A DNA stretch of 64,000 nt, taken from NCBI GenBank assembly GCA_901457705.2, contig LR590083.2:4030597-4094596 (forward strand), written 5' to 3'. The position numbers were made by a program, and so were the translations under genes. The notes below the pieces were generated by a model, which was not told where the DNA came from, searched no databases, and worked only from the letters and a program-made list of their open reading frames with translations. Position 1 is the stretch's first letter; each line of letters begins with the position of its first letter. The stretch comes from Beijerinckiaceae bacterium RH AL1. Its GTDB lineage: Bacteria > Pseudomonadota > Alphaproteobacteria > Rhizobiales > Beijerinckiaceae. Shown here piece by piece: positions 39,122 through 49,664 of this stretch.

Positions 39122-40425
39122 TCAGACGGCTGGAAGCCCCGGGATCGCCACGCCGAGTGTCTGCAAGATCAACACCACGTTCAGGAGGCAGATCAGGATC
39201 GTGCCGACGACGGCGGTGGCATGCGTCAGCCGCGAGTTGACGAAATCTCCCATCAGCTCGCGCCGCCGCATCAGGATGACCAGCGCGACGAGCGGCACCG
39301 GCAGCGCGAAGCTCAGCACGACCTGGCTCATGACCAGGGCCTTCGTCGGATCGATGCCGTAGGCGACGACGACGAAGGCGGGCGCCATGGTGACGAGGCG
39401 CCGAACGAGGATCGGCACACGCATCTTCAGGAAGCCGGCCATGATCATCTGCCCGGCCATGGTGCCGACCACCGAGCTGGAGAGGCCCGAGGCCAGCAGC
39501 GACACCAGGAAGACCCGGCGGCCAGCGGCCCGAGCAGGGGCGAGAGCGTGACATAGGCCTGCCCGATCTCGGCGACGTCGTCGTGCTTGCCGTGGAAGGC
39601 GGCGGCCGCCGTCATCACCATCGCGAGATTGACGATCCCGGCGAGGCCGAGCGCCACGACGACCTCGCGGTTCGAGAAGGCGACGAGCCGGCGGCGCGCC
39701 GCATCGCTGTCCGTGGTGGCGCGATGCTGCGTCAGGCCCGAGTGCAGGTAGATGGCGTGCGGCATGACGGTAGCGCCGATGATGCCGACGGCGATCGTCA
39801 CCGCCGCGCCGTCCGGGAGGCTCGGCAGCACGGAATGGCGCATCGCGGTGCCCCAGTCGATCGGCGCGATCGTCAGCTCCAGCACGTAGCAGAGCGCGAT
39901 GAGCACCACGAAGCCGCCGATCGCCAGCTCGGTCGGGCGGTAGCCGCCGCGATCGAGCAGCAGCAGGCCGTAGGTGATGAGCGCCGTCACCAGCATGCCG
40001 ACGATGAGCGGCAGGTGGAGCAGCAGCGAGAGGCCGATCGCGCCGCCGAGCAGCTCGGCGAGGTCGGTGGCCATCGCGGCGACCTCGCTGACGAGCCACA
40101 TGCCGAGCACGACGGGGCGCGGGAAGCTGTCGCGGCTCAGCTCGGCGAGGTTGCGGCCGGTGACGATGCCGAGCTTGGCGGAGAGCGCCTGCGCCATCAT
40201 CGCCATCAGGTTGGCCGCGACGACGACCCAGAGAAGCGCATAGCCGTAGCGCGCGCCGGCCTGGATGTTCGTGGCGAAGTTGCCGGGGTCCATGTAGGCG
40301 ATCGACGCGATGACCGCTGGGCCGGCGAAGACGAGCAGGCGCAGGGGATGCACGCGTGCGCGGCCCGCGACGATGTCGTCGATCGCCGCCGTCGTCCTGG
40401 CCGAAAGGGTGCCGCCGTCACTCAT
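39122..40425 (-). pseudogene. mntH: Nramp-family manganese transporter MntH, frameshifted
   Basis: The first frame (from ATG 40425) reads the Nramp core: DPGNFATNIQAG (metal-binding D and N of helix 1), MPHAIYLHSGL of helix 6, then TLSPLLGPLAAG, after which it goes out of frame. Another frame continues VFLVSLLASGLSSSVVGTMAGQ through helices 8-11 and stops at 39122. One base is missing near 39515 (GCCGCCGG|GTCTTC). Restored, it would be a normal Nramp of about 434 residues. A real frameshift kills the transporter; an assembly error is the alternative. mntR diverges from it. Confidence 0.8.
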
Positions 40426-40447
40426 CCGCGCCTCGTCCCGGGCCGAA

Positions 40448-40463
40448 TATAGCCCCGGCTATA
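40448..40463. promoter_or_regulatory. Palindromic site between mntH and mntR, probable MntR box
   Basis: TATAGCC and GGCTATA are perfect 7-bp arms around CC, 23 bp upstream of the mntH start and in the divergent mntH/mntR gap. Dimeric DtxR-family regulators bind such sites. Confidence 0.65.
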
Positions 40464-40587
40464 ATTCTGGGCACGAGCTTGGTGCAATGCAAGAGAAAGG
40501 ATGTCGCAATCGCTCGTCTTGCACGCCGGCTCTTGCCAAACGGGAGTGAAGCGGGATCATCGCGGCCATGACGCGCGAACGCCCGAC

Positions 40588-41031
40588 ATGAGCCGCCCCA
40601 CCGTCTCCGACACGCTGATCGCGACCGAGAAGCAGGTCGCGAGCTTCAAGCAGGCGCGCGCGGCGCGGCGCACCGAGATCGCCGAGGACTATGTCGAGCT
40701 GATCGCCGACCTCATCGAGGACGGCGGCGAGGCGCGGCAGGTCGACATCGCCTCGCGGCTCGGCGTGGCGCAGCCGACCGTCGCCAAGATGCTGAAGCGG
40801 CTCGCCGAGGACGGGCTCGTCGTGCAGAAGCCCTACCGCGGCGCCTTCCTCACCGAGACCGGGCAGGCGCTGGCGCTGCGCTCGCGCGAGCGCCACCGCC
40901 TCGTCGAGCAGTTCCTGCTGGCGCTCGGCGTGACGCCGGAGACCGCGCGGCGCGACACCGAGGGGCTCGAGCACCACGTCAGCGAGGAGACCCTCGAGGC
41001 CTTCGCACATTTCTTGGCGCGCCGGCGGTAG
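40588..41031 (+). CDS. mntR: MntR, manganese-responsive DtxR-family repressor
   Basis: A 147-residue regulator. A winged helix ([38 protein letters not shown]) is followed by a helical metal-binding and dimer region with [16 protein letters not shown] and TEGLEHHVS, whose Glu/His residues are the expected Mn ligands. Short MntR proteins like this lack the SH3-like domain of DtxR. Start ATG 40588 gives [10 protein letters not shown]. It diverges from mntH and should repress it when manganese is high. Confidence 0.9.
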   Translation: MSRPTVSDTLIATEKQVASFKQARAARRTEIAEDYVELIADLIEDGGEARQVDIASRLGVAQPTVAKMLKRLAEDGLVVQKPYRGAFLTETGQALALRSRERHRLVEQFLLALGVTPETARRDTEGLEHHVSEETLEAFAHFLARRR

Positions 41032-41125
41032 GCCGAGGCACCGCGGCCGGACGCGCGGCCCGCTAGGGGCTTGGTTTGCGGGCAAAAGCTTGGCACACAG
41101 CGCCGCGAGCGAGCCGGAGACCGCA

Positions 41126-42088
41126 TTGTCCCTCGACCGACGCGATTGGATACTCGGCGCCGCCGCCCTCGCGTCGATGGGCGGCAAGGCGCACGCCGAG
41201 CCGCCGGTCGCCGCGCCGGCGCCGAGCGGCAACCCGCCGCCCGCCGACCTCAAGACCATCGACCTGTGGCCGCGCGTCCCGCCGGGTGGTCCGGGCCCCA
41301 ACGGCTTCGAGCAGGTGACGCCGGGCGGCGCCGTCACCAACATCATCAAGCCGCGCATGGTGATGCAGCGCCCGTCGACCAAGCCGAACGGCGCCTCCGT
41401 GCTGATCCTGGGCGGCGGCGGCTATCGCCGCATCGGCATCGCGAGCGAAAGCCGGCCGACCGCCGACTGGCTCGGCGCGCACGGCGTCACGAGCTTCATC
41501 CTCTACTACCGGCTGCCGAACGGCGGCTGGCCGCGCTCGGCACCGTTCCAGGACGCGCAGCGCGCAATGCGGATCATCCGCTCGCGGGCCAACGAGCTCG
41601 GCCTCGACGAATCGCAGATCGGGATCATCGGCTATTCCGCCGGCGGCCACTGCGCCGGCATGACCTCGATGAAGCCCGACGCGCACCTCTACGAGCCCGT
41701 CGACGACGTCGACAAGGTGTCGGCGCGGCCGGACTTCGCCGGGCTGATCTACCCCGTCCTCACCATGATGCCGCCGAACCGCACCAAGATCTCGACCATG
41801 ACGCTGCTGGGGCCGAACCCGACGCTTAAGGAGAGCATGGACATGTCGGTCGAGCTGCAGGTCACCGACGACGCGCCGACCACCTTCCTCGCGCAGGCGA
41901 CCGACGACCCGATCGCCCCGGTCGAGAACAGCCTGCTGCTGTTTGCCGCGCTGCGGCGCGTGCACGTGCCGGTCGAGCTGCACGCCTTTCGCTCCGGCGG
42001 GCACGGCTTCAACATCGGCAGCGTCGGCACCGAGGATCGCGCCTGGCCCACCCTCTTCGCGACCTGGGCCGGCTTCACCAAGGCTTGA
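41126..42088 (+). CDS. Exported alpha/beta hydrolase (acetyl-xylan esterase-like), Tat signal
   Basis: A 320-residue serine esterase. The N-terminus MSLDRRDWILGAAALASMGG carries twin arginines before a hydrophobic stretch ending AHA, so Tat export is likely. The nucleophile is S171 in GYSAGGH, the acid lies in ATDDPIAP and the histidine in GGHGFN; LGGGGYRRIG gives the oxyanion loop. The chosen start is TTG 41126, preceded by GGAGA at six bases; a TTG at 41090 has no such site. rdgB starts 10 bp after its stop. Confidence 0.85.
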   Translation: MSLDRRDWILGAAALASMGGKAHAEPPVAAPAPSGNPPPADLKTIDLWPRVPPGGPGPNGFEQVTPGGAVTNIIKPRMVMQRPSTKPNGASVLILGGGGYRRIGIASESRPTADWLGAHGVTSFILYYRLPNGGWPRSAPFQDAQRAMRIIRSRANELGLDESQIGIIGYSAGGHCAGMTSMKPDAHLYEPVDDVDKVSARPDFAGLIYPVLTMMPPNRTKISTMTLLGPNPTLKESMDMSVELQVTDDAPTTFLAQATDDPIAPVENSLLLFAALRRVHVPVELHAFRSGGHGFNIGSVGTEDRAWPTLFATWAGFTKA

Positions 42089-42098
42089 ACGGACACCC

Positions 42099-42719
42099 AT
42101 GAAGCTCGTCAAAGACCGACTGGTCATCGCGACCCACAATCCCGGCAAGCTGCGCGAGATGGCGGAGCTGCTCGCGCCCTACGAGATCGAGGTGGTGTCG
42201 GCCGGCGAGCTCGGCCTGCCCGAGCCGGAGGAGACGGCGACGACCTTCTCCGGCAACGCCGCGATCAAAGCCGAGGCGGCGACGGCGGCGACCGGCCTGC
42301 CCGCCTTCGCCGACGATTCGGGCCTTTGCGTCGCAGCGCTCGGCGGCGCGCCGGGCATCTACTCCGCGCGCTGGGCCAAGGACGCCGGCTCGTTCGAGGC
42401 GGCAATGGGGCGGATCGCCGAGCCGCTCACCGGCAGGCCCGGGCCGCACCGCGCCCACTTCGTCTCGGCGCTGGCGCTGGCCCGGCCTGGGGCGGCGACG
42501 ATCGTCGTCGAGGGGCGCGTCGACGGCGAGCTCGTCTTTCCGCCGCGCGGCACGCTCGGCTTCGGCTACGATCCGATCTTCCGCCCCGACGGGCACGACC
42601 GGACGTTCGGCGAGATGTCGTCGCAGGAGAAGCACGGCATCCCGGCCGACGGCTCCCGCGCGCTGTCGCACCGCGCGCGCGCCTTCCAGGAGTTCGCGCG
42701 CACCTGCCTCGTCGACTGA
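42099..42719 (+). CDS. rdgB: RdgB/HAM1 non-canonical purine NTP pyrophosphatase
   Basis: A 206-residue enzyme that removes ITP, XTP and dITP from the nucleotide pool. THNPGKLREM, FADDSGLCVAALGGAPGIYSARWA, GYDPIF and SSQEKHGIPADGSRALSHRARA are the ITPase signatures. ATG 42099 is chosen; the upstream extension is part of the esterase gene read in another frame. In many alphaproteobacteria it sits between rph and hemN; here its neighbours differ. Confidence 0.95.
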   Translation: MKLVKDRLVIATHNPGKLREMAELLAPYEIEVVSAGELGLPEPEETATTFSGNAAIKAEAATAATGLPAFADDSGLCVAALGGAPGIYSARWAKDAGSFEAAMGRIAEPLTGRPGPHRAHFVSALALARPGAATIVVEGRVDGELVFPPRGTLGFGYDPIFRPDGHDRTFGEMSSQEKHGIPADGSRALSHRARAFQEFARTCLVD

Positions 42720-42836
42720 GTTCCAGTCAGTGCCTGCAGCCGTCGCATGGCTGGTGCGAGGCGCTTGAGCACAAGTCTTATTGCGACGCAGCATGAAGGC
42801 GCCTAATTTCGAGACCGTTCGAAAAAGGCTGGCCTC

Positions 42837-43187
42837 ATGTCCGAGACCTGGATGACCAAGTATGGGCCGCGCAAGGTCCGCCGCGACCCACCGACGCTGG
42901 CGGAAGCGATCGCTGCCGCGCAGGGGCTCACCGACGATCCGGCCGGCCAGATCGAGATCGCCGCCGAGCTGATGGGCGCGAGCCCCGCCGACGTGAAGGC
43001 CGAGATGCTGCGCCTGGCGCCCGATCGCCGCGTCACCCGGCTCGTCTCCGCGCCATCGCGCGAGGGCGCACGCACCGTGGTGGTCGAGCGCAAGGCCAGC
43101 CGCCGGGTCATCGCCAAGACGGCCGCCGCCGGCGGTGAGGGCGAGGCGCCGGCCCGGAAGATCACGCTGTCGCCGCGGGCGCGCTGA
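42837..43187 (+). CDS. Conserved-type hypothetical protein (MSETWMTKYGPR)
   Basis: A 116-residue, basic, soluble protein. The opening MSETWMTKYGPRKVRRDPPTLAEAI looks like a small protein family I have seen only in Hyphomicrobiales; its function is unknown. The C-terminal half is rich in Arg, Ala and Lys. It stands alone between rdgB and a convergent nuclease gene. Confidence 0.65.
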   Translation: MSETWMTKYGPRKVRRDPPTLAEAIAAAQGLTDDPAGQIEIAAELMGASPADVKAEMLRLAPDRRVTRLVSAPSREGARTVVVERKASRRVIAKTAAAGGEGEAPARKITLSPRAR

Positions 43188-43235
43188 CCCCGTCGGTTTA
43201 GCGCCCAACCGTCATCTGGAGGCGCAGACCGCGGG

Positions 43236-43670
43236 CTAGTGGTCCGTCCGCAGCACGTAGTCGCGCAGCGCCATGGCATCGTAGCAGGCGTTGTGCGGCA
43301 CCTCGCTCGAGCTCTGCGCATCGAACAGCGGCAGGTCGAGCAGCTCGAAAATCAGTGTCGGCGTCGGGAGGCGCGCGCCGGGTCCGGTGACCATGAGAAG
43401 CGCCAGATGCGCGATGTCCTCTGGCCAGTCGGCGACGATCACCGCCTCTTCGTCCTCAGCGAGGTACGCGGCGAGCTTCTGCGTCGCCTCGGCCCGGGTG
43501 ACCGGCGCGGTGCGCAGCACCGGCATCACGTGCGCGGCCGTCCACGGCTCGGGATCGGGGCAGGCGAAGACGACATAGAAGGGATCGGCGCCCTTGGTCT
43601 CCGGAACCAGCGCCAGCGAGATCAGCTGGCCGCCGAAGCCGTTGAACTCGGCATCGAGAAAGTAGCGCAA
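43236..43670 (-). CDS. Small DEDDh-type 3'-5' exoribonuclease-like protein
   Basis: A 144-residue RNase-T-fold protein. FLDAEFNGFGG gives D6 and E8, VADWPEDIAH the third acid (D81 or D85), and PHNACYDAMALRDYVL gives H126 and D131, which completes a DEDDh set. The start is TTG 43670, with GGAG seven bases before it; the longer frame upstream runs through the ahcY terminator. Function in the cell is unknown. Confidence 0.78.
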   Translation of the reverse strand: MRYFLDAEFNGFGGQLISLALVPETKGADPFYVVFACPDPEPWTAAHVMPVLRTAPVTRAEATQKLAAYLAEDEEAVIVADWPEDIAHLALLMVTGPGARLPTPTLIFELLDLPLFDAQSSSEVPHNACYDAMALRDYVLRTDH

Positions 43671-43791
43671 GCGAAGCTCCGCCCGGCGGAAGTGCGGTCG
43701 ACCGCCCCTAGCATGGCGAGCCCGCCGCACAAGGTGCGTCGCACCAATTGACGCGCCTCTCCCAAGAAAACGCCAAAGAAAACGCCGAAAG

Positions 43792-43822
43792 AAAAACGCC
43801 GCGCCCTTTCGGGACGCGGCGC
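43792..43822 (-). terminator. Intrinsic terminator of ahcY
   Basis: On the minus strand GCCGCGTCCC, loop GAAA, GGGCGCGGC, then GTTTTTCTTTC. The stem has one bulged base. It lies about 28 bp after the ahcY stop. Confidence 0.88.
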
Positions 43823-43848
43823 TCGGCAACCCTGCGATCGCGGATCGC

Positions 43849-45267
<1,419 letters not shown>

Positions 45268-45322
45268 GAAAGGTGTCCCGTGAAAAGCTGCCGGCTCGTA
45301 CCAGAGGCGGCCGGATGAAGCA

Positions 45323-45346
45323 ATAAGGATATGTACAAGTCTTTAT
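45323..45346. promoter_or_regulatory. 24-bp imperfect palindrome upstream of ahcY
   Basis: Left half ATAAGGATATGT and right half ACAAGTCTTTAT pair at nine of twelve positions. It lies 56 bp before ahcY in AT-rich DNA and about 190 bp before rpsU. It looks like a repressor site for the methionine/SAH cycle, such as an ArsR-type SAH regulator would use; that link is inference. Confidence 0.55.
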
Positions 45347-45539
45347 GTCGTTATTTCGACGGTTGCGGCGGGCTTAGCATGCCGATCCGTGAGCCGCGAC
45401 GATCTGGACAGCGCAGCTCGGCTCTGCTACCTGCTTTCCATCGGCTGCAGGTGCGCGACTCGCGCGCCGGGCGGCCTATTTCCATTTGACAGGCCCGAGC
45501 GGTTGAGAGGCCGGCTCCAGCCGCGACAAGGATCGATGC

Positions 45540-45779
45540 GTGCAAGTTCTCGTCCGTGACAACAATGTCGACCAGGCCCTCAAGGCGCTGAAGAAGAAGA
45601 TGCAGCGCGAGGGAATCTTCCGCGAGATGAAGCTGCGCGGTCACTACGAGAAGCCCTCCGAGAAGCGCGCCCGCGAGAAGGCCGAGGCCGTCCGCCGCGC
45701 CCGCAAGCTCGCCCGCAAGAAGATGCAGCGCGAGGGCCTGCTGCCGATGAAGCCGAAGCCGGTGCCGGGCGCCCGCTGA
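45540..45779 (+). CDS. rpsU: 30S ribosomal protein bS21
   Basis: A 79-residue, strongly basic protein starting [25 protein letters not shown], the S21 signature. The end has an extra Pro/Lys-rich tail usual in alphaproteobacteria. The start is GTG 45540 with AAGGA upstream. It faces away from ahcY. Confidence 0.95.
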   Translation: MQVLVRDNNVDQALKALKKKMQREGIFREMKLRGHYEKPSEKRAREKAEAVRRARKLARKKMQREGLLPMKPKPVPGAR

Positions 45780-45926
45780 GCGCCTCGCGCCTTATCGGTT
45801 TACTTTTCGATAACCATGGCGTGGGTACAGCTCTTTCGAAGAGCCGCCGCGCGCGTGGTCCAATTCTCGCCGGATTGGTCGAGACATAACGCGCGTACCA
45901 TCAGCCGACGCGGCCAAGAGGGACGC

Positions 45927-46805
45927 ATGACCGCATCGCCATCAATCCTATTTCGCGGGCTTGCGGTCGTCCGCGCCACGGCGTGCCTCGCACTCCTCGC
46001 CGGCGCGGTCTCGCTGGCCGGCTGCGGCTCGTCTGGGCCGGGCGTCGCCGGCCTGCCGGGCAACGGCGTCGCCGAGATCGCCAGCGAATCGCCGGAAGCC
46101 GCCTCGGCCAATATCTCCTCGCTCACCGAGGTCGTCGATCGCAACCCGAACAGCGCCGAGGCCCTGACGACGCGAGGTGTCGCCTACGCCAAGATCGGCC
46201 AGTACGACAACGCGATCTCGGACTTCTCGAAGGCGATCCAGATCAACCCGAACAGCGCCGCCGCGCTCACCGACCGTGCCCTCGCCTATCGCTCGACGAG
46301 CCGTAACGAGGAGGCGATGGCCGACTTCAACCGCGCCATCACCGCCAACGCGAGCCACATGCCGGCCTACCTCGGCCGCGCCAACCTCGAGCGCGTCCAG
46401 GGCCAGCTGACGGAGGCCAAAAACGACCTCGACACCGCGATCAAGCTCAATCCCGAGAGCGCCCAGGCCTTCCACGCCCGCGGCCTGATCTACCAGCGCG
46501 AGGGCAACCAGGTCGCGGCCATCACCGACTTCGACAACGCGATCGACCGCGACCCCTTCAACGGCGCGCCCTACCAGGCACGCGGCGAGAGCTTCCTTGC
46601 CCAGGGCAAGCCGGACAAGGCGATCGGCGACTTCAACGCCGCGCTGAACGTCAACAACAAGAACGGCTCCGCCTGGGCCGGCCTCGGCCTTGCCTACGAG
46701 AAGGAAGGCAACCGCGCCAAGGCCGCCGAGAACTACCAGCGCGCGCTGAGCCTCGACCCCGACAATCCGGTGGCCAAGGGCGGCCAGGCGCGGCTCGGGG
46801 CGTAA
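45927..46805 (+). CDS. TPR-repeat lipoprotein
   Basis: A 292-residue protein with a lipoprotein signal (SLAGC). About six tetratricopeptide repeats follow (for example AEALTTRGVAYAKIGQYDNAISDFSKAIQINPNS and later SAWAGLGLAYEKEGNRAKAAENYQRALSLDPDN). NlpI-like scaffold proteins look like this, but the partner is unknown. ATG 45927 is chosen with AGAGGGA upstream. It is followed by a DUF4174 gene in the same direction. Confidence 0.85.
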   Translation: MTASPSILFRGLAVVRATACLALLAGAVSLAGCGSSGPGVAGLPGNGVAEIASESPEAASANISSLTEVVDRNPNSAEALTTRGVAYAKIGQYDNAISDFSKAIQINPNSAAALTDRALAYRSTSRNEEAMADFNRAITANASHMPAYLGRANLERVQGQLTEAKNDLDTAIKLNPESAQAFHARGLIYQREGNQVAAITDFDNAIDRDPFNGAPYQARGESFLAQGKPDKAIGDFNAALNVNNKNGSAWAGLGLAYEKEGNRAKAAENYQRALSLDPDNPVAKGGQARLGA

Positions 46806-46856
46806 CGGAACGCCTCGCCGGTCTCCCCGTTTTGCATCAAACCGGGAGCCGCAGCG

Positions 46857-47255
46857 ATGCTCAAGACTTTAGCCGTCCTTTCTCTCGTCCTCGCGACCGC
46901 GGGCATCTCTGCCGCGCACGCCGCCCCGCTCGACAAGCTGAAGGCGCTCAGGGGCTCGTCGCGACCGGTCGTCGTCCTCTCCGACTCGCGCGACGATCCG
47001 CGGGTGGCGAAGCAGATCGCGGCGCTCGACCGCACGCGCCCGGCCCTCACCGACCGCAACATCGAGGTGCTGACCGAGGCGGCGCCCGGCAGCAAGCTGC
47101 GCAAGTCGCTGGGCGTCGCGGAGCGCGGCTTCGCCGTGGTGCTCGTCGGCAAGGACGGCGGCGTCAAGAAGATCTGGCGCGATCCCGTCGATCCGAAGAG
47201 CATCTTCACGGTCATCGACGCGATGCCGATGCGCCAGCAGGAGATGCGCGGCTGA
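46857..47255 (+). CDS. DUF4174-type secreted protein
   Basis: A 132-residue protein with a signal peptide (ending AHA, about 1-22). The rest (PVVVLSDSRDDPRVAKQIAALDR ... GFAVVLVGKDGGVKKIWRDPVDPKSIFTVIDAMPMRQQEM) matches the thioredoxin-like DUF4174 pattern, which has no cysteines. Function unknown. The gene ends 66 bp before modA. Confidence 0.8.
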   Translation: MLKTLAVLSLVLATAGISAAHAAPLDKLKALRGSSRPVVVLSDSRDDPRVAKQIAALDRTRPALTDRNIEVLTEAAPGSKLRKSLGVAERGFAVVLVGKDGGVKKIWRDPVDPKSIFTVIDAMPMRQQEMRG

Positions 47256-47321
47256 ATTTGACCGCGCGCCGATCCGCTGTATGCGTCGGCATATAGCCAC
47301 GCGTACGAAGGATCGGCACCC

Positions 47322-48092
47322 ATGGTCAGGCTCGGCTCCCTCCTGCTGGCGGCGGCGCTCGTCGTGGCGCCAGGCCTGGCGCACGCCGACGCCAACGGGC
47401 CGACCGTCTTCGCTGCAGCCAGCATGAAGACGGCGCTCGACGCGATGGTCGCCGCCTGGAAGGCCAAGACCGGCAAGACGGTTGTCGTGTCCTACGGCTC
47501 GTCGGGCACGCTGGCCAAGCAGATCGAGGCCGGCGCGCCGGCCGACCTCTTCATCTCGGCCGACCAGAAGTGGATGGACGTCCTCGCCAAGGACGGCGCC
47601 ATCAGGCCCGACACCCGCGTCGACCTGCTCGGGAATTCCCTCGTCCTCGTCGCGGCGGCCGTCACCACGAAGCCGATGACCATCGAGAAGGGCTTCGACC
47701 TCGCCGGCGCGCTCGGCGACGGCAAGCTCGCGGTCTGCACCGTCAGCTCGTGCCCCGCCGGCATCTACGGCAAGGAGGCGCTGACCAAGCTCGGCGTCTG
47801 GAGCGCCGTCGAGCCGAAGATCGCGCAGGCCGACAACGTGCGCGCCGCGCTCCTGCTCGTGTCGCGCGGCGAGGCCAAGTACGGCATCGTCTACGGCACC
47901 GACGCCAAGGCCGAGCCGAAGGTGAAGGTCGTCGGCACGTTCCCAGAGTCGTCGCACGCGCCGATCGTCTACCCCGTCGCCGTGACGAAGGACGCGAGAA
48001 GCCCGGATGCCGCGGCGCTCGAGAGCTACCTGCGCTCGCCCGAGGCAAAGGCGATCCTCGAGGGACAGGGGTTCACCGTGCTGGCGCGCTGA
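47322..48092 (+). CDS. modA: ModA, molybdate-binding protein of the ABC importer
   Basis: A 256-residue periplasmic protein with a signal peptide ending AHA. VFAAASMKTALDAM, VSYGSSGTLAKQIEAGAPADLFISAD and CPAGIYGKEAL carry the serine and backbone oxyanion-binding loops of ModA. It delivers molybdate to ModB. modB follows 20 bp later. Confidence 0.93.
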   Translation: MVRLGSLLLAAALVVAPGLAHADANGPTVFAAASMKTALDAMVAAWKAKTGKTVVVSYGSSGTLAKQIEAGAPADLFISADQKWMDVLAKDGAIRPDTRVDLLGNSLVLVAAAVTTKPMTIEKGFDLAGALGDGKLAVCTVSSCPAGIYGKEALTKLGVWSAVEPKIAQADNVRAALLLVSRGEAKYGIVYGTDAKAEPKVKVVGTFPESSHAPIVYPVAVTKDARSPDAAALESYLRSPEAKAILEGQGFTVLAR

Positions 48093-48112
48093 GGCGACGA
48101 GGAGCCCGCCTT

Positions 48113-48805
48113 ATGCTCGGCCTGAGCCCCGACGACCTCACCGCGATCGCGTTGTCGCTGCGCATCGCGATCGTCGCGACGCTGGCGAGCCTGCCGTTCG
48201 GCATCGCGGTCGCCTATGCGCTGGCGCGCTGGCGCTTCCCCGGCAAGGCGCTCGTCAACGGGCTCGTCCACTTGCCGCTCGTGCTGCCGCCGGTCGTCAC
48301 CGGCTACCTGCTGCTCGTCGCCTTCGGCCGGCGCGGCATCTTCGGCCAGGCGCTGGCCGATGTCGGCATCGTGCTCGCCTTCCGCTGGACCGGCGCGGCG
48401 CTGGCCTGCGCTGTCATGGGCTTTCCGCTGATGGTGCGGGCGATGCGCCTGTCCTTCGAGGCGATCGATCCGCGGCTGGAGGCGGCGGCCGGCACGCTCG
48501 GCGCGAGCCCCGCGTGGCGCTTCGTGCTCGTCTCGCTGCCGCTCGCCGTGCCGGGCCTCATCGTCGGCTCGATCCTCGCCTTCGCCCGCGCGCTCGGCGA
48601 GTTCGGCGCCACCATCACCTTCGTCGCCAACATCCCCGGCGAGACGCAGACCATTGCCGCCGCCATCTACACCGACGTGCAGGATCCGAACGGCGATGCC
48701 GCCGCGCTGCGGCTGACGCTGGTCTCGATCGTCATCTCGCTCGCGGCGGTGATGCTCTCGGACCTGCTCCAGCAGCGTCTGGAGGGCAAGCTCGCGCGGC
48801 GATAG
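48113..48805 (+). CDS. modB: ModB, molybdate ABC permease
   Basis: A 230-residue permease with five to six helices. The ATPase-docking loop EAAAGTLGASPAWRFVLVSLPLAVPGL and RALGEFGATITFVANIPGETQTI are ModB signatures. ATG 48113 has GGAG upstream. The ATPase gene modC, normally next, is absent; a GFA-family gene follows instead. The importer needs an ATPase from elsewhere. Confidence 0.93.
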   Translation: MLGLSPDDLTAIALSLRIAIVATLASLPFGIAVAYALARWRFPGKALVNGLVHLPLVLPPVVTGYLLLVAFGRRGIFGQALADVGIVLAFRWTGAALACAVMGFPLMVRAMRLSFEAIDPRLEAAAGTLGASPAWRFVLVSLPLAVPGLIVGSILAFARALGEFGATITFVANIPGETQTIAAAIYTDVQDPNGDAAALRLTLVSIVISLAAVMLSDLLQQRLEGKLARR

Positions 48806-48848
48806 GGTGCCTACGGACAGAAGTCGACGTCGGCTAGGAGCAACCCCG

Positions 48849-49325
48849 ATGATGCATCTCGAAGGCTCGTGCCGCTGCGGCGCCGTCCGCTTCAGCGTCG
48901 ACACCCACGCGCCGGTCCCGTACCAGCGCTGCTACTGCTCGGTCTGTCGCAAGACCGCAGGCTCGGGCGGCTACGCGATCAACCTCTCCGCCGTCGCGGA
49001 CACGCTGAAGGTGGAGGATCGCAGCGCCGTCGGCTCGTTCCACGCCGAGATCGACGGCGAGCCGAGCCCGGCGGAGCGCTCGTTCTGCAAGATGTGCGGC
49101 ACGCCGCTGTGGCTCTACGACGCGCGCTGGCCGGAGCTGCTGCATCCGCTCGCCTCGGCGATCGACACGCCGCTGCCGACGCCGCCGGCGACAACTCATC
49201 TGCTGCTCGAAGACAAGCCCGACTGGGTCGTGCCGCAGATCGGCGAGCGCGACCTCGTCTTCGACGGCCTTCCGGAGGAAAGCATCGAGGACTGGCACAA
49301 GCGCTGGGGATTGTGGGTGGAGTAA
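48849..49325 (+). CDS. GFA-family zinc protein (glutathione-dependent formaldehyde-activating enzyme-like)
   Basis: A 158-residue protein with the GFA zinc pattern: C8-x-C10, CYCSVC (28-33) and CKMCGT about 50 residues later. The family includes Gfa, but most members have unknown substrates and the name should not be taken as function. Two adjacent ATGs (48849, 48852) follow AGGAGC. It lies after modB without obvious functional link. Confidence 0.85.
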   Translation: MMHLEGSCRCGAVRFSVDTHAPVPYQRCYCSVCRKTAGSGGYAINLSAVADTLKVEDRSAVGSFHAEIDGEPSPAERSFCKMCGTPLWLYDARWPELLHPLASAIDTPLPTPPATTHLLLEDKPDWVVPQIGERDLVFDGLPEESIEDWHKRWGLWVE

Positions 49326-49373
49326 GCGCGCCGCGATAGTGAGGCGCCGGCGAAGCTTAGGATCGTCGATCGC

Positions 49374-49550
49374 CTAAGCGGCGGGACCGGCCGCGCGAAA
49401 ACGGTCGCCGTCCGAGACGTAGCGCAGCCCGAACTGACGTCCGAGCTCGAAATTCCGGTACTCGACGGAGCCTTCCGGGTGGGGATTGGCGGCCGCGGGG
49501 CGAATCTTCGCCGCCCTGGTGCCCTGATCGAAGGGCGTGACTTTGGCCAT
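49374..49550 (-). CDS. Small hypothetical protein
   Basis: A 58-residue protein, MAKVTPFDQGTRAAKIRP at the start and NFELGRQFGLRYVSDG near the end. GAGAGAGACC precedes its ATG at 49550, which supports this start over one 27 bases upstream. No family recognised. It lies downstream of the cold-shock gene in the same direction. Confidence 0.55.
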   Translation of the reverse strand: MAKVTPFDQGTRAAKIRPAAANPHPEGSVEYRNFELGRQFGLRYVSDGDRFRAAGPAA

Positions 49551-49664
49551 GGTCTCTCTCATGCGACGGTACCTCACTGCGGCAGGCCCGTCCGCGGGCG
49601 AGGGCCGCGCGCGATAGCGGGTTACCCGATCGCGCTCTAGGCGCGACCGGGCTCGTCAATCAGC

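Noticed and set aside
45268-45400. SAH or SAM riboswitch upstream of ahcY
   Set aside because: I could not find the conserved core of any known SAM/SAH class; the palindrome suggests a protein operator instead.
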